This document shows, one piece after another, positions 46,333 through 54,966 of a stretch of DNA of 64,000 nucleotides. The number at the start of each line of letters is the position of its first letter. Position 1 is the first letter of the stretch. The stretch comes from Pseudomonas sp. RSB 5.4 (GTDB lineage: Bacteria; Pseudomonadota; Gammaproteobacteria; Pseudomonadales; Pseudomonadaceae): the NCBI RefSeq assembly GCF_037126175.1, contig NZ_CP146986.1, forward strand, positions 62,001 to 126,000. Reading direction: 5' to 3'. The notes below the pieces were generated by a model. It had not been told where the DNA came from and did not search any database. It saw only the letters and a list, made by a program, of their open reading frames with translations. The translations under genes and the position numbers were made by a program.

Positions 46333-46680
46333 GTGACTGACCAACATGTGGATCGCGAAGTACTCGATGCGTTGCGCGAAGTGATGGAAGACAGCTATCC
46401 GGATTTGCTGGATACCTTCCTGACCGATTCTGAAAGTCGCTTGCATCAACTGCAGAAGACCGCCGATGCCAGGGTGTTGGCTGAGGTTGCCCATAGTTTC
46501 AAGGGCAGCGCCAGCAACATGGGCGCCGTGCGACTGGCGCAGCTCTGTCAGGAGCTGGAGGCGGACGCCAAGGGCAAAAGCCCTGCGGAAATCGTCAAAC
46601 TGGTGGCCGACATCCGTTGCGAATTCGCCGATGTGCGACCTGTCTACGAAGACGAACGCCAGCACGCCCTGACCCATTGA
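46333..46680 (+). CDS. hptB: HPt phosphotransfer protein (HptB-like)
   Basis: The 115-residue histidine phosphotransfer protein has the phospho-acceptor His54 in VAHSFKGSASNMGA. HptB relays phosphate from hybrid kinases to HsbR in P. aeruginosa, linking surface signals to flagellar and biofilm genes. The GTG start follows AGGAG. In P. aeruginosa this module lies near flgM, outside the fli cluster; here it is between fliJ and fliK. Confidence 0.83.
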   Translation: MTDQHVDREVLDALREVMEDSYPDLLDTFLTDSESRLHQLQKTADARVLAEVAHSFKGSASNMGAVRLAQLCQELEADAKGKSPAEIVKLVADIRCEFADVRPVYEDERQHALTH

Positions 46681-46720
46681 ATCCCGCCGTCCGGCACTTT
46701 TCGCAAGCGCCGGACAAAAC

Positions 46721-46736
46721 TGGCCCGACACTTGCA
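46721..46736 (+). promoter_or_regulatory. Sigma-54 promoter of fliK
   Basis: TGGCCC-GACAC-TTGCA is a near-consensus -24/-12 element, 51 bases before the fliK start. Confidence 0.82.
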
Positions 46737-46786
46737 ATAATCCCCGTCAACTGTACCTACGATCCCAGTGCAGCGGAGACCGTGTC

Positions 46787-48181
46787 ATGCCTGCGACCCC
46801 CAATGTTCTTCTTCAATCTGCCGCTCAGGCCAAGGCGCAAGCCGCCGCCGCGAAGACGCCGGTAATGGCTGCAGACACCGGGGACAAGGCCTCAAGCTTC
46901 GCTCAGGTGTTCGCCGATCAAGGCCCGAAAAAGACTCTTCCGAGCTCTGACAGTTCGTTGAAACCGGCGCGCGACAAGGTTGCCGACAACAGCGACAGGA
47001 AAGATCTCGGCAAGGATAAGTCTGCCGCCACGCAACAGACCGTTGCCGATAGCGGCAACGCCTTGCCTGCCGACAAGACTGCACCGACGACATCCGATGA
47101 TCAGGCCGCCGCTGACAAGGCCGCTGCCGATGCTGCCGCAGACGACGCGCAGACTCCGGTGGCTGACACCACGCCGGTTGACCCGGCGCTGGATCCGGCG
47201 CTGGCGCAAACCGTGCAGCCGCTGGTCGCGGCGCCTGTGGTGCCAGCACCGGTGGCTGTAACACCGGAGCCGGTCAAGGCCGAAACACCGGTCGTGGCCG
47301 CAACCGTCGCGCCGGCAGTGATCAAAGACCCTGCTGCGTCGACCGACAGCGCTTTCGACCCGGCGGCCGATCCGCTCGACTCGTTGCCGGCGGTGCGCAT
47401 GGCGATGGAGCAGGGCGGGCACATTTCCGCATCCAGCCAGACACAGCCCAAAGCTACGCCGGCCCAGACTCAGGCCGACGGTGAATTGACTTCGGCGCAG
47501 AACTTCGCCGCCGGCATGGCCAGCATGCTCGACGTACAGGCCGACAAGGACAGCACCAGTCAGAATGGTGAAAAAACCTTCAGTGGCCTGATCGACGATG
47601 GCCTGAAAGATCTGAAAAGCGCCACCAGTGATACCCGTGTCGATGATTTCGCCAACCGTCTGGCGGCGCTGACTCAGGCAGCCACACCGAAAACCGCGAA
47701 CGCCGTACCGGTGAATCAGCCGATCGCCATGCACCAGAGCGGCTGGACCGAAGAAATCGTCAACCGCGTCATGTACCTGTCGAGCGCCAATCTGAAGGCG
47801 GCGGATATTCAATTGCAACCGGCGGAACTGGGGCGTCTGGATATCCGGGTGAACATGGTTCCCGATCAGCAGACCCAGGTGACGTTCATGAGCGCGCATC
47901 CAAGCGTGCGTGAAGCGCTGGACGGGCAGATGCATCGCCTGCGTGACATGTTCACCCAGCAGGGCATGGGCCAGGTCGACGTTAATGTCTCCGACCAGAG
48001 CCGCGGCTGGCAGGGTCAGCAGGGCCAGGAACAGGCGCAGCAGGGCCAGAGTGGCCGCACCAGCGCTGCTGGCGGACGTCTGGATTCGGCGGAAGAAGAG
48101 CTGACGCCGGCGGCAGTGGCGGAAGCCGCTGCGCAAACCACCAGCGTCATTGGCACCAGCGCCGTCGACTACTACGCCTGA
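46787..48181 (+). CDS. fliK: FliK, hook-length control protein
   Basis: FliK measures the hook and switches the export gate from hook to filament substrates. The 464-residue protein has a long Ala/Asp/Thr/Pro-rich N-terminal part without fixed structure. The conserved C-terminal switch domain (about residues 320-410) contains LQPAELGRLDIRV and EALDGQMHRLRDMF. A Gln/Gly-rich stretch near the C-terminus (QGQQGQEQAQQGQ) is typical. It carries its own sigma-54 promoter. Confidence 0.94.
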   Translation: MPATPNVLLQSAAQAKAQAAAAKTPVMAADTGDKASSFAQVFADQGPKKTLPSSDSSLKPARDKVADNSDRKDLGKDKSAATQQTVADSGNALPADKTAPTTSDDQAAADKAAADAAADDAQTPVADTTPVDPALDPALAQTVQPLVAAPVVPAPVAVTPEPVKAETPVVAATVAPAVIKDPAASTDSAFDPAADPLDSLPAVRMAMEQGGHISASSQTQPKATPAQTQADGELTSAQNFAAGMASMLDVQADKDSTSQNGEKTFSGLIDDGLKDLKSATSDTRVDDFANRLAALTQAATPKTANAVPVNQPIAMHQSGWTEEIVNRVMYLSSANLKAADIQLQPAELGRLDIRVNMVPDQQTQVTFMSAHPSVREALDGQMHRLRDMFTQQGMGQVDVNVSDQSRGWQGQQGQEQAQQGQSGRTSAAGGRLDSAEEELTPAAVAEAAAQTTSVIGTSAVDYYA

Positions 48182-48195
48182 GCAAAATCAAGAGC

Positions 48196-48371
48196 CCCTC
48201 ACCCTAGCCCTCTCCCACAGGGAGAGGGGACCGATTGGGGGATGCTCGCGAAGTACGCCGACCGGATACTTTCGCTGTGAATCCATAATCGACTCGGTCT
48301 TTCAGGTCGATGTTTGATGCCTGACACCTCGGTCAGCCCCCTCTCCCTCCGGGAGAGGGCTGGGGTGAGGG
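48196..48371. repeat. Inverted pair of CCCTCACCC repeats between fliK and fliL
   Basis: Two related elements with the core CCCTCTCCC/GGGAGAGGG face each other at 48196-48229 and 48337-48371. Each has its own internal hairpin (CTCTCCC-acag-GGGAGAG on the left, CCCTCTCCC-tcc-GGGAGAGGG on the right), and the CCCTCACCC/GGGTGAGGG outer ends are inverted. The pair differs in sequence from the GTGGGAGC REPs. It can act as a border or terminator. Confidence 0.85.
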
Positions 48372-48405
48372 TGGCTTTTGACTTTAGCGTTACCTCCGAC
48401 ACTTC

Positions 48406-48421
48406 TGGCATAACACTTGCT
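48406..48421 (+). promoter_or_regulatory. Sigma-54 promoter of fliL
   Basis: TGGCAT-AACAC-TTGCT matches the -24/-12 consensus and lies 51 bases before the fliL start, after the inverted repeat pair. Confidence 0.78.
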
Positions 48422-48471
48422 CTTGCCTTGCCGTGCGACTGTGAAAACCCGATTAGTGACGGATTATTGGC

Positions 48472-48975
48472 ATGGCGAAGAGCGAAGCAGCAGCTGTAAA
48501 AGACCCCGCGACCAAAGGCAAACTCAAGATGATCATCCTGATCGTGGTGGCTCTGCTGCTGGCGATCGGTGTGTCCGTGGGCGCGACCTGGTACTTCATG
48601 CACAGTGCTCAGAGCAAGCCTGCCGAGGCCGCCGAAGCCGCGCCGACCGGCAAGCAGCCAGCGATTTTCGAGCCGATGGCGCCGGCGTTTGTCGCCAACT
48701 ACAACCAGAACGGCCGTCAGCGCTACATGCAGGTGAGCATCACCATGCTGGCGCGTAACCAGGCCGATCTGGACGCGCTCAAAGTGCACATGCCGGTGAT
48801 CCGCAACAACCTGGTGATGCTCTTCTCCGGTCAGGATTTCGCCACGCTGGCGACCCCGGTCGGGCAGGAGATGTTGCGCCAGAAGGCCACAGCCAGCGTC
48901 CAGGAAGTGGCGCAGAAAGAGCTGGGCAAAGTGGTGATCGAACAGTTGCTTTTCACTAATTTCGTACTGCAGTAG
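48472..48975 (+). CDS. fliL: FliL, stator-associated membrane protein
   Basis: FliL surrounds the stator and supports torque. The 167-residue protein has a short cytoplasmic N-terminus, one membrane segment at about residues 19-41 (MIILIVVALLLAIGVSVG), and a periplasmic stomatin-like domain ending LGKVVIEQLLFTNFVLQ. Size and layout are typical. fliM starts 9 bases after the stop. Confidence 0.95.
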   Translation: MAKSEAAAVKDPATKGKLKMIILIVVALLLAIGVSVGATWYFMHSAQSKPAEAAEAAPTGKQPAIFEPMAPAFVANYNQNGRQRYMQVSITMLARNQADLDALKVHMPVIRNNLVMLFSGQDFATLATPVGQEMLRQKATASVQEVAQKELGKVVIEQLLFTNFVLQ

Positions 48976-48984
48976 GAACACGAC

Positions 48985-49953
48985 ATGGCCGTGCAGGATC
49001 TGCTGTCCCAGGATGAAATCGACGCGCTGTTGCATGGCGTCGACGATGGTCTGGTACAGACCGATAACGCTGCCGAACCCGGCAGTGTCAAAAGCTACGA
49101 CCTGACCAGCCAGGATCGCATCGTCCGTGGACGCATGCCGACTCTGGAAATGATCAACGAGCGTTTTGCCCGTTACACCCGCATCAGCATGTTCAACATG
49201 CTGCGCCGCTCGGCGGACGTTGCCGTCGGTGGCGTCCAGGTGATGAAGTTCGGCGAATACGTGCACTCGCTGTACGTACCGACCAGCCTCAACCTGGTCA
49301 AGATCAAACCGCTGCGCGGCACTGCGCTGTTCATCCTCGACGCCAAACTGGTGTTCAAGCTGGTGGACAACTTCTTCGGCGGCGACGGCCGTCACGCCAA
49401 GATCGAAGGGCGTGAATTCACCCCGACCGAACTGCGTGTAGTGCGCATGGTGCTGGAGCAGGCCTTCGTCGATCTGAAGGAAGCCTGGCAGGCGATCATG
49501 GAAGTCAATTTCGAGTACATCAACTCGGAAGTGAACCCGGCCATGGCCAACATCGTCGGCCCGAGCGAAGCGATCGTGGTCTCCACCTTCCACATCGAAC
49601 TCGATGGCGGTGGCGGTGACCTGCACGTGACCATGCCGTACTCGATGATCGAGCCGGTGCGCGAAATGCTCGACGCCGGTTTCCAGTCGGACCTCGACGA
49701 TCAGGACGAGCGCTGGGTCAATGCCCTGCGTCAGGACGTGCTCGATGTCGATGTACCGATCGGCGCCACCGTGGCCCGCCGCCAGTTGAAGCTGCGCGAC
49801 ATCCTGCACATGCAGCCGGGGGACGTGATCCCGGTCGAGATGCCGGAAGACATGATCATGCGCGCCAACGGCGTACCGGCCTTCAAGGTCAAGATGGGCT
49901 CGCACAAAGGCAACCTCGCGTTGCAGGTGATCGAGCCGATCGAGCGTCGCTGA
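48985..49953 (+). CDS. fliM: FliM, rotor switch protein
   Basis: FliM is the C-ring protein that binds phosphorylated CheY. The N-terminal CheY-binding helix is LLSQDEIDALL (residues 5-15). The middle domain (RFARYTRISMFNMLRRSADV, FVLDAKLVFKLVDNFFGG-like sequence, here LFILDAKLVFKLVDNFFGG) and the SpoA domain at the C-terminus follow. At 322 residues the length is normal. Confidence 0.97.
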   Translation: MAVQDLLSQDEIDALLHGVDDGLVQTDNAAEPGSVKSYDLTSQDRIVRGRMPTLEMINERFARYTRISMFNMLRRSADVAVGGVQVMKFGEYVHSLYVPTSLNLVKIKPLRGTALFILDAKLVFKLVDNFFGGDGRHAKIEGREFTPTELRVVRMVLEQAFVDLKEAWQAIMEVNFEYINSEVNPAMANIVGPSEAIVVSTFHIELDGGGGDLHVTMPYSMIEPVREMLDAGFQSDLDDQDERWVNALRQDVLDVDVPIGATVARRQLKLRDILHMQPGDVIPVEMPEDMIMRANGVPAFKVKMGSHKGNLALQVIEPIERR

Positions 49954-50006
49954 AGCGCCGCTCTCACCACCACGCATTTAACTGAATTGTTGCCCGCCGA
50001 GGACAA

Positions 50007-50468
50007 ATGATGAACGACGAAATGAACGCCCAGGACGATCAGGCACTGGCCGACGAATGGGCTGCGGCCCTGGAAGAGACCGGTGATGGCAGCCAGGCTG
50101 ACATCGACGCGCTGCTGGCCGCCGACGCTGGCGCTGCAAGCTCCAACCGTCTGCCGATGGAAGAGTTCGGCAGCGTGCCGAAAAACAACGATCCGGTGAC
50201 GCTGGACGGTCCGAACCTGGACGTGATCCTCGACATCCCGGTGTCGATCTCGATGGAAGTCGGCAGCACCGACATCAACATCCGCAACCTGCTGCAACTG
50301 AACCAGGGTTCGGTGATCGAGCTTGATCGTCTGGCCGGCGAGCCGCTGGACGTGCTGGTCAACGGCACCCTGATCGCACACGGCGAAGTGGTGGTGGTCA
50401 ACGAGAAGTTCGGCATCCGCCTGACCGACGTGATCAGCCCAAGCGAACGCATCAAGAAGCTGCGCTGA
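50007..50468 (+). CDS. fliN: FliN, rotor switch protein
   Basis: FliN is the lower C-ring protein. The C-terminal SpoA domain (about residues 70-150) has LDVILDIPVSISMEVGSTDI, NLLQLNQGSVIELDRLAGE and VVVNEKFGIRLTDVIS. The acidic N-terminal extension contains SQADIDALLA, a motif resembling the CheY-binding helix of FliM. ATG codons at 50007 and 50010 are both possible after GAGGACAA. fliO begins immediately after the stop. Confidence 0.96.
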   Translation: MMNDEMNAQDDQALADEWAAALEETGDGSQADIDALLAADAGAASSNRLPMEEFGSVPKNNDPVTLDGPNLDVILDIPVSISMEVGSTDINIRNLLQLNQGSVIELDRLAGEPLDVLVNGTLIAHGEVVVVNEKFGIRLTDVISPSERIKKLR

Positions 50469-50918
50469 GTGAAACGGTTCCTGTGGGCGCTGCTGGCGCT
50501 GCCGTTGAGTGTGCTGGCCGCTGAACCGGCCGCCACGTCCGCCGCTGCGGTTGCCGCGCCGGCGATCGGCAGCGGTGTGGCCGGGCAATTGACGCAACTG
50601 GTCTTCGGCTTGTTGCTGGTGCTGGGCTTGATCTTCTTCCTCGCCTGGCTGCTGCGCCGGGTGCAGCAGTCCGGGCCGGCAGGCAAGGGCCAGGTGATCG
50701 AGCTGATCGGCTCCCGCGCACTCGGTCCGCGCGACCGGTTGATGCTGGTGCAGGTCGGCAACGAACAGATTCTGTTGGGCCTCAGCCCTGGCACCATCAC
50801 CGCGCTGCATGTGCTGAAGGAGCCGGTGCCAGTGCCGAGCAGCAGCGAAAAAGCGACCCCGGAATTTGCCCAGCATCTGCTGAAGATTCTCGGCAAGGAT
50901 CAGAAGGATAAGAAGTAA
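50469..50918 (+). CDS. fliO: FliO, export gate assembly protein
   Basis: FliO assists FliP assembly. The 149-residue protein has a signal-like N-terminus ([19 protein letters not shown]) and a membrane segment at about residues 42-62 ([19 protein letters not shown]). A cytoplasmic tail follows ([20 protein letters not shown]). The start is GTG. It overlaps fliP by one base. Confidence 0.93.
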   Translation: MKRFLWALLALPLSVLAAEPAATSAAAVAAPAIGSGVAGQLTQLVFGLLLVLGLIFFLAWLLRRVQQSGPAGKGQVIELIGSRALGPRDRLMLVQVGNEQILLGLSPGTITALHVLKEPVPVPSSSEKATPEFAQHLLKILGKDQKDKK

Positions 50919-51676
50919 TGGGTGCGCTACGCATCGTCTTGACGCTGGCCTTGATGCTGGCCGCGCCGCTGGCGTTCGCCGCCGATCCGTTGTCGATCCC
51001 GGCGATCACGCTGGGCACCAACGCCGACGGCGCGCAGGAGTATTCGGTCAGCCTGCAGATCCTGTTGATCATGACGGCGCTGAGCTTCATTCCGGCGGCT
51101 GTGATTCTGATGACCAGTTTCACCCGGATCATCATCGTCTTCTCGATCCTGCGTCAGGCCCTCGGTCTGCAGCAGACACCGTCGAACCAGATCCTCACCG
51201 GCATGGCGCTGTTCCTGACCATGTTCATCATGGCCCCGGTGTTCGATCGGGTGAACAACGATGCGCTGCAGCCATACCTGGCGGAAAAACTCACCGCGCA
51301 GCAAGCGGTGGAAAAGGCCCAGGTACCGATCAAGGACTTCATGCTCGCCCAGACCCGCACCAGCGATCTGGAGCTGTTCATGCGTCTGTCCAAGCGTACC
51401 GACATCGCCACCCCAGATCAGGCGCCGCTGACCATTCTGGTGCCGGCGTTCGTCACCTCCGAACTGAAAACCGCGTTCCAGATCGGTTTCATGATCTTCA
51501 TTCCGTTCCTGATCATCGACCTGGTCGTGGCCAGTGTGCTGATGGCGATGGGGATGATGATGCTCTCGCCGCTGATCATTTCGCTGCCGTTCAAGATCAT
51601 GCTGTTTGTACTGGTGGATGGCTGGGCGCTGATTATCGGCACCCTGGCCAGTAGCTTCGGAGGTGTTTCGCCATGA
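50918..51676 (+). CDS. fliP: FliP, export gate protein
   Basis: FliP builds the helical core of the export pore. The 252-residue protein has a cleavable signal peptide (about residues 1-20, [20 protein letters not shown]) and several membrane segments. Family motifs are [37 protein letters not shown], and [20 protein letters not shown]. The fliQ start overlaps its stop (ATGA). Confidence 0.97.
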   Translation: MGALRIVLTLALMLAAPLAFAADPLSIPAITLGTNADGAQEYSVSLQILLIMTALSFIPAAVILMTSFTRIIIVFSILRQALGLQQTPSNQILTGMALFLTMFIMAPVFDRVNNDALQPYLAEKLTAQQAVEKAQVPIKDFMLAQTRTSDLELFMRLSKRTDIATPDQAPLTILVPAFVTSELKTAFQIGFMIFIPFLIIDLVVASVLMAMGMMMLSPLIISLPFKIMLFVLVDGWALIIGTLASSFGGVSP

Positions 51677-51942
51677 CGCCGGAAGTGGCGGTCGATATCT
51701 TTCGGGAAGCGCTGTGGCTGACCACGATGATGGTCGCAATTCTCGTGGTGCCGAGCCTGCTGGTCGGCCTGCTGGTGGCGATGTTCCAGGCCGCCACCCA
51801 GATCAACGAACAGACCCTGAGCTTTCTGCCGCGTCTGCTGGTCATGCTGGTCACCCTGATCGTCGCCGGCCCGTGGCTGGTGCAGACGTTCATGGAGTAC
51901 ATCATCCAGCTCTACAAGAACATTCCGATGGTCATCGGCTGA
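51673..51942 (+). CDS. fliQ: FliQ, export gate protein
   Basis: FliQ wraps the FliP-FliR core. The 89-residue protein has two membrane segments (about 17-39 and 54-76), with [19 protein letters not shown] between them, the family hallmark. fliR follows after 3 bases. Confidence 0.96.
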   Translation: MTPEVAVDIFREALWLTTMMVAILVVPSLLVGLLVAMFQAATQINEQTLSFLPRLLVMLVTLIVAGPWLVQTFMEYIIQLYKNIPMVIG

Positions 51943-51945
51943 GCC

Positions 51946-52731
51946 ATGCAATCGCTGCTTCAGCTGACCGACACCCAGATCAGTACCTGGGTGGCGTCGT
52001 TCATGTTGCCACTGTTTCGCGTCGCCTCGATGCTGATGGTCATGCCGGTGTTCGGCACCACGTTGGTGTCGCGCCGTGTGCGTCTGTATTTCGCCGTGGC
52101 CATCACCGTGTGCATTGCCCCGGGGCTGCCGCCGATGCCGGAGGTCAGTCCGCTTGCGCTCAGTGGCTGGCTGCTGATCGCCGAGCAGATTCTGGTCGGT
52201 GCGGTGCTCGGGTTTTCCCTGCAACTGTTTTTCCAGGCCTTTGCCGTGGCCGGGCAGATTGTCGCGATCCAGATGGGCATGGGCTTCGCCTCGATGGTCG
52301 ACCCGGCCAACGGCGTCTCGGTGGCGGTGATCGGGCAGTTCTTCACCATGCTGGTGACCCTGCTGTTCCTGTCGATGAACGGCCATCTGGTGGTCTTCGA
52401 AGTGCTCACCGAGAGCTTCACCACGCTGCCGGTGGGCGGCGGGTTGATGACCGCGCAATACTGGGAGCTGGCCGGCAAACTCGGCTGGGTTCTCGGGGCG
52501 GCGTTGTTGCTGGTGCTGCCGGCGGTCACCGCGCTGCTGGTGGTCAACATCGCGTTCGGCGTGATGACCCGCGCTGCGCCGCAACTGAACATCTTCTCCA
52601 TCGGTTTTCCGCTGACCCTGGTGCTGGGTCTGTTCATCGTCTGGGTCGGTCTGGCGGACATTCTCAATCAGTATCAACCGCTGGCCACCGAGGCTTTGCA
52701 GTTGCTACGCGAACTGGCACGGGCGCGCTGA
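51946..52731 (+). CDS. fliR: FliR, export gate protein
   Basis: FliR completes the export pore. The 261-residue integral membrane protein has several hydrophobic segments. Family marks are FRVASMLMVMPVFGTTLVS, MGMGFASMVDPANG, and LNIFSIGFPLTLVLGL. flhB follows after 3 bases. Confidence 0.96.
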   Translation: MQSLLQLTDTQISTWVASFMLPLFRVASMLMVMPVFGTTLVSRRVRLYFAVAITVCIAPGLPPMPEVSPLALSGWLLIAEQILVGAVLGFSLQLFFQAFAVAGQIVAIQMGMGFASMVDPANGVSVAVIGQFFTMLVTLLFLSMNGHLVVFEVLTESFTTLPVGGGLMTAQYWELAGKLGWVLGAALLLVLPAVTALLVVNIAFGVMTRAAPQLNIFSIGFPLTLVLGLFIVWVGLADILNQYQPLATEALQLLRELARAR

Positions 52732-52734
52732 GCC

Positions 52735-53874
52735 ATGGCAGAGAGCGAAAGCGGTCAGGACAAAACAGAAGACCCCACGGAGAAACGCAAAAAGGACTCC
52801 CGTGAGAAGGGTGAGATTGCCCGTTCCAAAGAGCTCAACACCCTCGCGGTAATGCTCGCCGGTGCCGGTGGCCTGCTGGTGTTCGGCGGCATGCTGGCGC
52901 AGGAATTGATGGATCTGATGCGCCTGAATTTCTCGCTGTCGCGGGAAGTGATCATGGATCAGAAGTCCATGGGCACGTTCCTGCTGATCTCGGGCAAGAT
53001 CGCGCTGGTGGCGATTCAGCCGATCATGATCACCCTGTTGCTGGCCGCACTGATCGGGCCGATTTCCCTTGGCGGCTGGCTGTTCGCCGCCGGCTCCATG
53101 GCGCCGAAATTCAGCCGGATGAACCCCGGTGCGGGCCTCAAGCGCATGTTCTCGATGAAGGCCGTGATCGAGTTGGTCAAGGCGCTGGCCAAGTTCCTGA
53201 TCACCCTGTTCGTGGCGCTGATGGTGTTGTCGTCCGACATCGATGACTTCCTGCGCATCGCCCATGAACCGCTGGAGCAGGCGATCATTCACAGCGTGAC
53301 GCTGGTGGGCTGGAGCTCGCTGTGGCTGGCCTGCGGTTTGATCATCATCGCTGCGGTCGACGTGCCGGTGCAGTTGTGGGAAAGCCACAAGAAACTGCTG
53401 ATGACCAAGCAGGAAGTGCGCGACGAGCACAAGGATCAGGAAGGCCGGCCAGAGGTCAAACAGCGCATCCGCCAGACCCAGCGCGAGATGTCGCAGCGGC
53501 GGATGATGGCGGCGATTCCCGACGCCGACGTGGTCATCACCAACCCGACCCACTACGCCGTCGCGCTCAAGTACGACTCGGAGAAGGGCGGGGCGCCAGT
53601 ATTGCTGGCCAAGGGCAGCGACTTCCTGGCGCTGAAGATCCGCGAAATCGCCGTCGCCAACAACGTCATGCTCCTCGAGTCGCCGGGGCTGGCGCGCTCG
53701 ATCTACTACTCCACCGAACTCGACCAGGAAATCCCCGGCGGCCTCTATCTGGCGGTCGCCCAGGTGCTGGCCTACGTCTACCAGATCCGCCAGTACCGCG
53801 CCGGCAAGGGCAAACGCCCGGATCCACTGAAAGACGATCTGCCGATCCCGCCGGATCTGCGCCGCGATTCCTGA
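52735..53874 (+). CDS. flhB: FlhB, export gate and substrate switch protein
   Basis: FlhB controls the switch from hook to filament export and cleaves itself. The N-terminus (SGQDKTEDPTEKRKKDSREKG) is typical, followed by four membrane segments. The cytoplasmic domain has the autocleavage site NPTH, with Asn270, in ADVVITNPTHYAVAL. At 379 residues the length is normal. It is the last gene of the fliKLMNOPQR-flhB segment; a terminator follows. Confidence 0.97.
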   Translation: MAESESGQDKTEDPTEKRKKDSREKGEIARSKELNTLAVMLAGAGGLLVFGGMLAQELMDLMRLNFSLSREVIMDQKSMGTFLLISGKIALVAIQPIMITLLLAALIGPISLGGWLFAAGSMAPKFSRMNPGAGLKRMFSMKAVIELVKALAKFLITLFVALMVLSSDIDDFLRIAHEPLEQAIIHSVTLVGWSSLWLACGLIIIAAVDVPVQLWESHKKLLMTKQEVRDEHKDQEGRPEVKQRIRQTQREMSQRRMMAAIPDADVVITNPTHYAVALKYDSEKGGAPVLLAKGSDFLALKIREIAVANNVMLLESPGLARSIYYSTELDQEIPGGLYLAVAQVLAYVYQIRQYRAGKGKRPDPLKDDLPIPPDLRRDS

Positions 53875-53891
53875 CTGGACAGTGACGCAAT

Positions 53892-53931
53892 AAAAACCGC
53901 CATCCCGATTGAACGGGGCGGCGGTTTTTTT
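53892..53931 (+). terminator. Terminator after flhB
   Basis: AAAAACCGCC and GGCGGTTTTT form a 10-pair stem with an inner CCCG/CGGG pair, followed by more T. It closes the export gene operon. Confidence 0.9.
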
Positions 53932-53965
53932 ATGCCTGAAGACATGTGTCGGCTGTGAGGCCGCC

Positions 53966-54055
53966 TTCGCGAGCAAGCCCGCTCCCACAGGTTCGGCATG
54001 GAGGCACAGGTTTGTGATCGACGCCAATCCCTGTGGGAGCGGGCTTGCCCGCGAA
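53966..54055. repeat. REP pair (REPIN) after flhB
   Basis: Two 23-base REP elements of the GTGGGAGCGGGCTTG family lie inverted at 53966-53988 and 54033-54055. Here they converge the other way round (complement first). They sit between the flhB terminator and the minus-strand DUF6124 gene. Confidence 0.92.
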
Positions 54056-54102
54056 GACGTCAGCAGCCACAACGCCTCATTCAAGGCCAGTCACAGATCC
54101 TG

Positions 54103-54462
54103 TTACTGCGGCAACTCCAGATTATCCATCACCCGATTCACCGCCAGCTCACCAAGCATGATCAATTGCGCTATCCCCAGCAGCGTCCTGCGCTGCGACG
54201 CCGGTATCAGGTGGGCGAAGTCATTGGCGATGGTTCTGGCTGACGCGAGTGTTTCGCAGGCATCGGCCAGCAGTTCTTCGTTTTTGAAGTCTGCGGTCAC
54301 GGCGTACATCGAGCGGGTTTTGCGTTGAATCGGAGTGGCGCCGGGCGCGCAGAGGTAGTGGTCGAGGGCACGGTCGGCGGCTTCGTGGAGTTTTTTTGAA
54401 TCGAGGGATTCGTAGGGGGAGGTGGTGTCGGTATCGGGTGGGTTGGGTGTTGGTTTGATCAT
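54103..54462 (-). CDS. DUF6124 family protein
   Basis: This 119-residue protein resembles a Pseudomonas family of unknown function (DUF6124). The N-terminus (MIKPTPNPPDTDTTSPYES) and SKKLHEAADRALDHYL are characteristic. It is hydrophilic, mostly helical, and has no signal peptide or membrane segment. It runs against all flagellar genes and interrupts the flhB-flhA neighbourhood. The ATG is preceded on its strand by AGAGG. A long, strongly folded leader lies upstream of it. Confidence 0.82.
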   Translation of the reverse strand: MIKPTPNPPDTDTTSPYESLDSKKLHEAADRALDHYLCAPGATPIQRKTRSMYAVTADFKNEELLADACETLASARTIANDFAHLIPASQRRTLLGIAQLIMLGELAVNRVMDNLELPQ

Positions 54463-54500
54463 CGGTAAAGCCTCTAGAGTGGTGAGGCCGGCACCGTTCG

Positions 54501-54640
54501 CTGCTAACGAAGGAGGTGGCGGCTGTACGCGGGTTAGCAGACCAGGACTCTAGAACCCGGCGCACCGAAGTGCCCCACGCAAAGCCGCCATAACGACAAC
54601 GGACTTTGTGCGTCTAGAGAAACCCCAGGCTGCTAAACCC
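54501..54640 (-). promoter_or_regulatory. Structured RNA leader of the DUF6124 gene with two competing helices
   Basis: Read as minus-strand RNA, the leader folds as follows (plus coordinates). P1: 54630-54640 with 54531-54540, one bulge. P2: 54613-54619 with 54548-54554 (CTCTAGA/TCTAGAG). P3: 54600-54612 with 54577-54587. P4: 54562-54573, a GCAC-UUCG-GUGC tetraloop hairpin. The 3' arm of P1 can instead pair with 54501-54508 in a perfect 8-pair helix. A switch with two states is suggested. It ends about 38 bases before the ATG. Confidence 0.5.
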
Positions 54641-54770
54641 GATCACTGAACAATCAGCGACCGATCCACAATAGAACCCGACCCCAAGGCGCACAAGCCG
54701 GCGGATTCTGGCGTAGCTGTAGGCAATGGCGCAAGAATATGTAGCCCGCAAGGCGTGTCTGGAGGTGTCT

Positions 54771-54790
54771 TTTAAACGCCAGCGTTTAAA
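54771..54790. repeat. Perfect palindrome TTTAAACGC-CA-GCGTTTAAA
   Basis: Two 9-base arms around CA form a perfect inverted repeat in the gene-free stretch. No T tract follows, so it is more like a protein-binding site or a remnant hairpin than a terminator. Confidence 0.55.
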
Positions 54791-54828
54791 GTTGCTGCTC
54801 ATGATTCTGTGGTGTCGCGGATGGCTTC

Positions 54829-54851
54829 TTCGCGAGCAAGCCCACTCCCAC
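54829..54851 (-). repeat. Single REP element
   Basis: A lone 23-base REP of the GTGGGAGCGGGCTTG family, complement strand, with one difference in the core (CCCACTCCC instead of CCCGCTCCC). It has no inverted partner nearby. Confidence 0.85.
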
Positions 54852-54950
54852 AGGGGATCGGTGTGATACCCCCAATCTGTGTTCATTGCGGCGCGATTCC
54901 TGATAAATCAAAAGACAGCGGCCCTCCGCTTGTCTGAAAAAGACCTCTAC

Positions 54951-54966
54951 CTGTTAGTTCTGACAG
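54951..54966. promoter_or_regulatory. Possible LexA-type site upstream of the unknown gene
   Basis: CTGTTAGTTCTGACAG has the CTG-N10-CAG frame of a Pseudomonas LexA box. The centre lacks the usual AT alternation, so the match may be chance. It lies 97 bases upstream of the ATG at 55064. Confidence 0.25.
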
